A stretch of 7,551 bases of DNA from Acidobacteriota bacterium (GTDB taxonomy: Bacteria > Acidobacteriota > Terriglobia > Terriglobales > Acidobacteriaceae): positions 1,373 through 8,923 of the forward strand of contig QIAR01000344.1 in the NCBI GenBank assembly GCA_003225595.1, in the 5' to 3' direction. Under the pieces are notes generated by a model. The model was given only the letters and a program-made list of their open reading frames with translations, did no database searches and was not told where the DNA came from. Each line of letters begins with the position of its first letter. Position 1 is the first letter of the stretch. Positions 1-4,956 of the stretch are shown one piece after another. Position numbers and translations under genes: made by a program.

Positions 1-2
1 AT

Positions 3-464
3 GTTGCGAAGAGCGATATCGAAGCCCTACAGAAGGCTGAGCGAGACTTCGTCGATGGCGCAGATCTTGTTTATAGCGCTTCGCGAGTTCTCCCTCAGAT
101 TGCACAGTTGGACTTCCGGTCCGGGGCTCGTGAAGCGTCGAGCGGGACCAGGAACCTCCGCATGTTGTGTGAACGGAGCCTAAAGCCAAGAGAAATTACG
201 CTCAAAGCCGCGCCAAGAGTTACCGTCTATTTCGTCACTACGGCGATTGCCTTGCCAATTGCACTTAGGGCCAGCGGAATTGTTGCGGGACTCGGCTCAA
301 GTTTCGTCGTTTCTCTACTTGTCGTCTCATTAATTGTGAGCCTGATCTCCACTTTCGGATTCGAAGCTACGAGGTTCGTTCCACTTTTAGGGACATTTGC
401 ACGGTTTCTGCCGGGTGCGGCTGATGGACAGGCGGACTCGGGAGCCGCCAAGGGCTTGGGATAG
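3..464 (+). CDS. C-terminal part of an unidentified membrane protein (5' truncated by window edge)
   Basis: The frame is open from the first bases of the window to a TAG at 462-464, giving 153 visible residues with no convincing internal start: the TTG at 108 has no Shine-Dalgarno, and the residues before it (AKSDIEALQKAERDF) look like a normal charged helix. I therefore read it as the tail of a longer protein. Visible order: a charged, probably cytoplasmic or coiled-coil stretch (about residues 1-70), two hydrophobic segments suited to membrane spans (about 72-90 and 93-117), then a short Gly/Ala-rich hydrophilic tail. I do not recognise a family and assign no function. It converges on the methyltransferase gene, with 53 bp between the two stops. 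The main uncertainty is whether the frame is truly coding, since only part is visible; amino-acid composition favours it over the competing frame starting at base 1. Confidence 0.55.
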   Translation, partial: VAKSDIEALQKAERDFVDGADLVYSASRVLPQIAQLDFRSGAREASSGTRNLRMLCERSLKPREITLKAAPRVTVYFVTTAIALPIALRASGIVAGLGSSFVVSLLVVSLIVSLISTFGFEATRFVPLLGTFARFLPGAADGQADSGAAKGLG

Positions 465-501
465 AAAGGCGCAAGGACCTGTCCGAGCGTAGGAATGTAG
501 A

Positions 502-523
502 GAAAAACCGTCTGGAGTCAGAC
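502..523 (-). terminator. weak intrinsic terminator overlapping the stop of the methyltransferase/reductase gene
   Basis: Read on the minus strand there is a GTCTG stem, an ACTC loop and a CAGAC stem (plus-strand 510-514 and 519-523), followed by GG and a run of five T (plus-strand A run 503-507). The hairpin includes the TGA stop at 518-520. The stem is only 5 bp, so termination strength is doubtful, but the arrangement (hairpin then T tract right at the gene end) is the expected one. Confidence 0.42.
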
Positions 524-2383
524 CGAGTTCGCCGGACTTGTTGATCCTAGCGCTTCCAGAACGTCTACTGCCGAGGTGTAGCGGCCCAGAGGCGCACTGA
601 TCTGGGCGCCTTGGACCATGTCACGCAGTGCGACCAGCATCTCGCGGGCGATGGCCACGCCTTCCGCTCGGGCTGCTTCGGGGTTTGCCGCCCGACCCAT
701 GCGCTCCAGGATGGAATCCGGTACTGAGACGCGCAACTCGTTTCTCATGAATTCAGCGTTGCGCACGCTGACCAGGGGCCAAAGACCCGCGATGACCGGA
801 ATACGGCAGTGCTCGATAAGGTTGAGGAAGTTCTCCATCAAGGCAAGATCAAAGACCGGCTGGGTCACGGCATACTCGGCGCCAGCTTCCACCTTGTACT
901 CAAAGCGCCGGATCTCCTCGTCGATGTTGGGGACTCCAGGATTCGCGCCCACCCCAATCACAAAAGCTGTGCCATGGCCAATCGGATTTCCGCCGATATC
1001 CAGACCACGGTTCAGATTGTGCACGATGTTGACCAGGCCGATAGCGTCCACATCAAACACCGCCGTTGCGTCCGGATAGTTTCCCATCTTCGGCGGATCG
1101 CCGGTAATGCAGATCAGATTACGAATTCCCGTGGCGGCCGCGCCCAGCAGGTCAGATTGAATGCACAATACATTGCGGTCGCGGCAGGTGTAATGCAGAA
1201 TGGCCTCAATGCCTACTTCTTTTTGAATCAGCAGCGAGAGCGCCTGATTACTCATGCGGGCGGAAGCGCGTGGGCTATCGGGAATATTGATCCCATCCAC
1301 TCCGATTGACTTGAGAAAACGCGCCCCTTCCACTTCTTTACGGATATCCGTGCCCTTCGGAGGTACGATCTCTACCATAGTCACGAACTCGCCAGCTGCT
1401 ATCTTGGCTCCTAAGCGGGAACGCTCCTCCAGTGGAATAGCGGGAGCGGCAGGGGGCGGCGGCTGGCTGCCGATCACTTGAGCCGCGGCCGTTTTGGACC
1501 GAGCTCCGCCAACTCGCATTGCCGCCTTCATTACCCGGATGTGCTCCGGCGTGCTGCCACAGCATCCACCGACGAGCCGGACGCCCGCGGCGACAAACTT
1601 GCGCGCGTAACTTGCCATGTACTCCGGCGAGCAGAGATAAATATTGCGACCTTCCACGGATCGCGGGACACCGGCGTTCGGTTGCGCGGCAAGCGGCAGT
1701 GAAGTCACCGCATGCACTCGTTCAATCGCGTCCAGCATGGCTACCGGGCCGACACTGCAGTTGCATCCGATCACATCCGCGCCCCACTCTTCCAGCTTAG
1801 CCGTGAAGGTCTCCGGATCCGACCCGTCCAGGCAATTGCCATCTTCATCGATCGTCACCTGCGCCACGACTGGAATCCTAGGGTTCACGTCGCGGGCTGC
1901 AAGAATCGCTTGATGGAGTTCTTCCAGATATCCAAAGGTTTCGAGAATCAGCAGGTCCACGCCGCCTTCCACCAGGGCCGCGATCTGCTCACGGAAAGCA
2001 TCGTGAGCCTCCTGGTAAGAAGTCTTGCCCAGTGGCTCAATGCGGATGCCCAACGGTCCCACGGAACCAGCTACCCACAGATCGAAGCTCTTGGCAGCCT
2101 CTCGAGCCAGCCGGGCGCCGGTGAAATTGATGTCACGTACACGGTCGGCAAGACTGTGACGGGCTAGCCGAAAGCTATTGCCGCCGAATGTGTTGGTCTC
2201 AACTATCTCCGCACCGGCCTGCAGGTACTCGTGATGAATACTTCGGATGAGATCGGGCTGCGACAGGTTCAGTTCGTCATAGCAGCGATTAATGAAAATC
2301 CCTTTGGAATACAGCAAGGTCCCCATCGCGCCGTCACACAGCACCGGAGATGTTTTCAAATGGGCAAGCAGGTCAGAAGCCAT
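518..2383 (-). CDS. bifunctional homocysteine S-methyltransferase / 5,10-methylenetetrahydrofolate reductase (YitJ-type)
   Basis: A 621-aa cytoplasmic enzyme of methionine and one-carbon metabolism. Residues about 1-290 form a homocysteine S-methyltransferase barrel: an N-terminal CDGAMGTLL motif, ETNTFGGN at 62-69, and the zinc/thiolate cysteines Cys209 (in GCNCS) and Cys274-Cys275 (in GGCCG). A Pro/Ala-rich linker (about 295-318) leads to a MetF-type barrel (about 325-600) with VEIVPPKGTD (Glu338, matching the MTHFR catalytic Glu), ITGDPP (Asp429, FAD-site Asp) and VTQPVFD (Gln508, folate contact). The MetF half reduces methylene-THF to methyl-THF; the first half methylates homocysteine. 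No cobalamin-binding or reactivation domain of full MetH is present. Length matches the Bacillus YitJ family (about 610 aa). The ATG start is supported by homology to the family N terminus, although the SD is poor. Methyl donor for the first domain (methyl-THF or S-methylmethionine) cannot be settled from sequence. Confidence 0.95.
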   Translation of the reverse strand: MASDLLAHLKTSPVLCDGAMGTLLYSKGIFINRCYDELNLSQPDLIRSIHHEYLQAGAEIVETNTFGGNSFRLARHSLADRVRDINFTGARLAREAAKSFDLWVAGSVGPLGIRIEPLGKTSYQEAHDAFREQIAALVEGGVDLLILETFGYLEELHQAILAARDVNPRIPVVAQVTIDEDGNCLDGSDPETFTAKLEEWGADVIGCNCSVGPVAMLDAIERVHAVTSLPLAAQPNAGVPRSVEGRNIYLCSPEYMASYARKFVAAGVRLVGGCCGSTPEHIRVMKAAMRVGGARSKTAAAQVIGSQPPPPAAPAIPLEERSRLGAKIAAGEFVTMVEIVPPKGTDIRKEVEGARFLKSIGVDGINIPDSPRASARMSNQALSLLIQKEVGIEAILHYTCRDRNVLCIQSDLLGAAATGIRNLICITGDPPKMGNYPDATAVFDVDAIGLVNIVHNLNRGLDIGGNPIGHGTAFVIGVGANPGVPNIDEEIRRFEYKVEAGAEYAVTQPVFDLALMENFLNLIEHCRIPVIAGLWPLVSVRNAEFMRNELRVSVPDSILERMGRAANPEAARAEGVAIAREMLVALRDMVQGAQISAPLGRYTSAVDVLEALGSTSPANSV

Positions 2384-2391
2384 TGTCTTTG

Positions 2392-2420
2392 AGAATACAA
2401 GATCGGAGGTCGGTTTTCCA
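2392..2420 (-). promoter_or_regulatory. candidate promoter of the methyltransferase/reductase gene
   Basis: On the minus strand a TGGAAA box (plus 2415-2420) lies 17 bp from TATTCT (plus 2392-2397). Each hexamer matches the sigma-70 consensus at four of six bases. A transcript would begin within a base or two of the ATG at 2383, so it would be leaderless or nearly so, which agrees with the absence of a clear Shine-Dalgarno. Weak boxes; offered as the best candidate in the gap. No SAM-riboswitch or B12-riboswitch signature is visible in the 143-bp divergent region. Confidence 0.28.
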
Positions 2421-2446
2421 TCTACACAATCGTCTTTGCCGCGGCG

Positions 2447-2488
2447 AGATGCCGAAAATTGCTCTGCTATAATCCCGTTTTCGCATCT
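2447..2488. promoter_or_regulatory. imperfect inverted repeat centred on a -10 box (possible operator)
   Basis: Left arm AGATGCCGAAAA (2447-2458) and right arm TTTTCGCATCT (2478-2488) are reverse complements apart from one extra C. The 19-bp spacer contains the TATAAT at 2468-2473, and the centre of symmetry (about 2467.5) falls at its edge. Transcription from that box would start inside the right arm, so the left arm is not in the message; this favours a DNA operator over an RNA hairpin. Which regulator, if any, binds is unknown. Confidence 0.4.
2465..2473 (+). promoter_or_regulatory. extended -10 promoter of the beta-propeller gene
   Basis: TGCTATAAT is a perfect TATAAT (2468-2473) with an upstream TG extension. 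No good -35 hexamer lies 16-18 bp upstream, which is usual for extended -10 promoters. The predicted start is near 2480, leaving a leader of about 45 nt before the TTG start at 2527. Confidence 0.6.
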
Positions 2489-2514
2489 AAATCTCCATCC
2501 AGCATGCTCTTCGT

Positions 2515-2518
2515 GGAG
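2515..2518 (+). promoter_or_regulatory. ribosome binding site that selects the TTG start at 2527
   Basis: GGAG ends 8 nt before the TTG at 2527. The nearby ATG at 2504 is in another frame and reaches a stop within nine codons, so the TTG is the supported start of the lipoprotein. Confidence 0.55.
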
Positions 2519-2526
2519 TCCCAGGT

Positions 2527-3771
2527 TTGAAGCAAATTTCGTTTACAGTTTTTGTGCTTTTGCTGGCTTGTTTCGCTCTGTCATGTGGATACAGCGCGCC
2601 CCGTAACCAGCCGACTACGACTAAGCTGCAGTCTCGCGCGTTCGTTTCGCAAGATGTATCGTCTCCCTTTGCCACTGCTGGCCTCATCATCGTCGATGCC
2701 TCTAAGGACGTAAGGGCTCTGGTGCCCATGATCAGTGCTGGTAATAACCCTGGGCTCATGGCGCTCTCACCGAGTAAGAGGCTCACGCTGGCCTTTAGCG
2801 GGTCCGATAACTCGATCACCGCCATCAATAACTCGACGGAAAGCTCGATCGGCAGTGCCACATTGCGAGGGCCGACGGAGAGCATGGCGGTCTCTGTGGA
2901 CGGATCCACCGCATACGCTGCGGTGAGCAGTGCACCGGTTGTGGGTCAGTCCCCGGGTGCCCTTGAAGTCATCAATCTGAATGGCGGATCTACTACGCAC
3001 ATACCCGTCACCAGTGCCCGGTACCTCGTGCAGAGTCACAATGGAAACCGTATTCTTGTTTTTAGCGACAACTCTGACACGGTCACCGTTATCGCTCCCA
3101 GTTTTATCGGAACTAGCATGGATCCCCGCACCTTCGTGTGCTGCTTCGATCGTCCAGTCTGGGGGGTTTTCAGCAGCGATGACACCACCGCTTACATCAT
3201 GAATTCTGGCCCGGAACGTGGTGGGCAGGTGGCTAGTGTGCAAATTCTGGATTTGACCCAGAACCCGCCCGTTGCAGGGTCAGCAGTGCCGGTTCCGGCC
3301 GCCAGTATCGGATTGCTGAATGGCTCGACTTTGTACGTGGCAGGCACTCCTCCGAATATGTCTTGTGATTCCAGCACCGCGGCGACATCCTGCGGCGTCC
3401 TGAGTGTGGTGGATGTCGGCTCCATGAGCGTGATAAACCCAAATCCCGTTCTCATTACCGACGGCTATCACAGCCGAATGGAGATGGGCTCCGGTGGCCA
3501 GCTTTTCATCGGCGCACGCACTTGCACCAACATCAATACCAGTTCGGAAGTCAGAGGCTGCCTGTCAATTTTCAACACCTCCACTTCGAACGTGGTCATT
3601 CCCCCTGACAATGGTGACGTCACCGGCCTGCAAGCGATTGCGAACCGGAATGTGGTGTACGTGGTGCAGGGAGGAGAGTTGCGAATTTACGACACCACGA
3701 CGGACAAGCTGCAAAGCACGCAAATCGACATCTCCGGTCAGGCAATTGATGTGAAGGAAGTGGACTTCTGA
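2527..3771 (+). CDS. secreted beta-propeller (YVTN-like) protein, probable lipoprotein
   Basis: A 414-aa exported protein. Residues 1-20 are a signal peptide: Lys2, a hydrophobic core at 4-18, then ALSC with Cys20 as the likely lipidation site. This lipobox is imperfect (Ala rather than Leu at -3); LLAC ending at Cys15 is an alternative but would leave a short core. The rest is built of repeated short strand units with the pattern of a surface beta-propeller, for example DNSITAINNST (94-104), MAVSVDGSTAYAAVSS (120-135), GALEVINLNGG (144-154) and GGELRIYDTTTDK (382-394); I count about seven such units. After the lipobox it has six cysteines: vicinal Cys205-Cys206 and the spaced pairs 280/289 and 333/345, consistent with disulfides outside the cytoplasm. 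Such propellers usually bind partners or ligands; no catalytic motif is seen and no specific role can be given. It is transcribed alone, divergently from the methyltransferase gene. Confidence 0.8.
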   Translation: MKQISFTVFVLLLACFALSCGYSAPRNQPTTTKLQSRAFVSQDVSSPFATAGLIIVDASKDVRALVPMISAGNNPGLMALSPSKRLTLAFSGSDNSITAINNSTESSIGSATLRGPTESMAVSVDGSTAYAAVSSAPVVGQSPGALEVINLNGGSTTHIPVTSARYLVQSHNGNRILVFSDNSDTVTVIAPSFIGTSMDPRTFVCCFDRPVWGVFSSDDTTAYIMNSGPERGGQVASVQILDLTQNPPVAGSAVPVPAASIGLLNGSTLYVAGTPPNMSCDSSTAATSCGVLSVVDVGSMSVINPNPVLITDGYHSRMEMGSGGQLFIGARTCTNINTSSEVRGCLSIFNTSTSNVVIPPDNGDVTGLQAIANRNVVYVVQGGELRIYDTTTDKLQSTQIDISGQAIDVKEVDF

Positions 3772-3795
3772 CCGGCTGCACCGCGATATGGCAGC

Positions 3796-3813
3796 GACGT
3801 AGCAAGCTACGTC
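3796..3813. repeat. perfect 18-bp palindrome (REP-like or hairpin)
   Basis: GACGTAGC-AA-GCTACGTC is an 8-bp perfect inverted repeat with a 2-nt centre, 25 bp after the stop of the beta-propeller gene. There is no T run on either side, so it is not a standard intrinsic terminator. Its place just after a gene end fits a dispersed intergenic palindrome or a 3'-end stabilising hairpin; copy number cannot be judged from this window. Confidence 0.6.
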
Positions 3814-4097
3814 TCACACTGGATCCGCAATCCCCTTATCCTGGAGAAGAGCATCTGCGTCTCTACCTTTGCTCGCTGTTTACTGTAATGGTCTGAACTT
3901 GACCTTACGGACAGCGCTGACGAGTCTCCAGGTGTCGGACAAGGGCAGGATTCCGGGGCTTCGCAACTTCCGGATTGCCGACAAACCGAATTTGAGGATC
4001 TCCATCACCACTGCGACGGAGATCTGTCCGGGATTTGCGGTGACAGGTGGTATTAGCCAGCACCCAAGGTGCGGAAAACAGTCCGTAGAATGTAGTT

Positions 4098-4103
4098 GGA
4101 GGG
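4098..4103 (+). promoter_or_regulatory. strong ribosome binding site that selects the GTG start at 4109
   Basis: GGAGGG at 4098-4103 gives a full GGAGG core 6 nt before the GTG at 4109. The ATG between them at 4104 is followed at once by TAG, so it cannot be the start. This is the clearest Shine-Dalgarno in the window and fixes the orphan gene start well inside the longer open frame. Confidence 0.75.
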
Positions 4104-4108
4104 ATGTA

Positions 4109-4768
4109 GTGCAGGAGTTCATCAGCGAGGACGATCTCAAGAGGTTCGAGGGATGGCTAAGGTATCAGGGCGTTGACGCGGCGACGTCTGCGCCGGAGGA
4201 GTTGGAGATGTGGCAGAGCCTTTTCGACGAGGCGCGGAAGCGCAGTTCAGCCAAGCCCAAGGTCGGGCTGATGAAGCTCCAACCAGTTCCCGGTGAACAT
4301 CTGTATGCCGTGGCGGTCCGAGAGGGCTCCGATCTCTGGCTGGCGTTGTGGGTTCGGCGCTCGTTGAAGCCCCAGTTTTTCATCATGTTGCCCCGCGTCG
4401 ATCAGGGCTGGAACGTTCACACAAGTTATCACCTCGACGGCACTCTGCACATGAAGAGTCATGGCCGTCAGGTCCTTCCGCCCACCAAGCGTCAGCCCTT
4501 GACGGGCACGTTCCGGGGAACAGAGCACCTCGGGGCTTTTTTTGGCTACGGGCCGAAAAGCGTCGGAGCGATCTGCGATCCGGCGGCCTTCTCCCGGGTT
4601 GTCGAAGTCGCGCCTGGTGTGCTGGGACCGCGCGACGGCGGGGTAACAGTCGACCTTGTGGAGCCAGGCTGCGATCCGGCAGCTTTCCCCTGGACCAATA
4701 TCGCCCGGCGAGGGGTGATTAGTGACATCCCTCCGTGGGTCGTGATCACAATCGGGTCGTGTGGCTGA
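4109..4768 (+). CDS. conserved-looking protein of unknown function, 219 aa, with duplicated CDPAAF motif
   Basis: I do not recognise a characterised family. The GTG start is chosen for its GGAGGG site; the 80 in-frame codons upstream are not counted. No signal peptide or membrane span is seen, so it is probably cytoplasmic. Residues 1-50 are an acidic, helical-looking region (EFISEDDLKRF, ELEMWQSLFDEARKR). Residues 60-95 look like beta strands (EHLYAVAVREG, DLWLALWVRR). A His-rich stretch follows at 104-119 (HTSYHLDGTLHMKSHG, with His104, 108, 114 and 118), then TFRGTEHLGAFFGYG (134-148). The hexapeptide CDPAAF occurs twice, at 156-161 and 188-193, and the C terminus is hydrophobic (PPWVVITIGSCG). 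The regular His and Cys residues could bind a metal, but that is inference. It stands alone on its strand and converges on the acylase gene. The coding call is firm; the function is open. Confidence 0.78.
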   Translation: MQEFISEDDLKRFEGWLRYQGVDAATSAPEELEMWQSLFDEARKRSSAKPKVGLMKLQPVPGEHLYAVAVREGSDLWLALWVRRSLKPQFFIMLPRVDQGWNVHTSYHLDGTLHMKSHGRQVLPPTKRQPLTGTFRGTEHLGAFFGYGPKSVGAICDPAAFSRVVEVAPGVLGPRDGGVTVDLVEPGCDPAAFPWTNIARRGVISDIPPWVVITIGSCG

Positions 4769-4808
4769 CCGCCCACGCTAGGCTCCCCCGAGAAGTTGTG
4801 AGGTTGCT

Positions 4809-4915
4809 GTAGAGGTGTCTGACACATCTGACCTAATCCGACAGCTAGGTGTGCAAGGTCGAGTTCGGGCTATCACAGTTTAGGATTCGACGCACTTTTC
4901 AGACACTACCTCTAC
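4809..4915. repeat. 107-bp segment bounded by imperfect inverted repeats (possible MITE or IS remnant)
   Basis: The left end GTAGAGGTGTCTG (4809-4821) matches, in reverse complement, the right end at 4900-4915 except for an extra TAC (4907-4909). Read inwards from each end the similarity is GTAGAGG, (TAG), TGTCTGA. The left arm also carries an 11-nt palindrome GTGTC-T-GACAC (4815-4825). The interior is too short to code for anything. The layout resembles terminal inverted repeats of a small non-autonomous or decayed insertion element; no target-site duplication is evident. It lies between the ends of two convergent genes. Confidence 0.4.
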
Positions 4916-4956
4916 CTTTGAGAACTAGATTTGCGACCTGCCACCTGAGACTTCTT

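Larger units (their letters stand above)
3772..4108. other. gene-free intergenic stretch between the propeller and orphan genes
   Basis: The 337 bp show no convincing gene. The plus-strand frame is open from a TTG at 3869 into the next gene, but that part lacks a ribosome binding site and has a composition unlike the downstream protein. Besides the palindrome at 3796-3813 there is a perfect 7-bp inverted repeat GATCTCC/GGAGATC (3997-4003 and 4018-4024) with a 14-nt spacer and no T tract. A TAGAAT at 4086-4091 could be a -10 for the next gene but has no -35 partner. Confidence 0.5.

Noticed and set aside
809..1309. Plus-strand open frame (166 codons) opposite the methyltransferase/reductase gene
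   Set aside because: Shadow of a gene whose catalytic residues are all intact; the antisense product shows no family features.
2384..2526. SAM or cobalamin riboswitch upstream of the methyltransferase/reductase gene
   Set aside because: I looked for the conserved cores on the minus strand and saw none; the region is also short and appears taken up by promoters.
3869..4108. Extension of the orphan gene upstream to the TTG at 3869
   Set aside because: No Shine-Dalgarno at 3869, sequence in this part looks non-coding, and a textbook GGAGGG precedes the GTG at 4109.
3880..4140. Minus-strand open frame of 86 codons in the gene-free stretch
   Set aside because: No ribosome binding site, overlaps the start and SD of the orphan gene, and has no recognisable composition or motif.
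4755..4776. Hairpin around the stop codon of the orphan gene (CGTGtGG / CCCACG)
   Set aside because: Short stem with a bulge and no following T tract; not enough for a terminator call.
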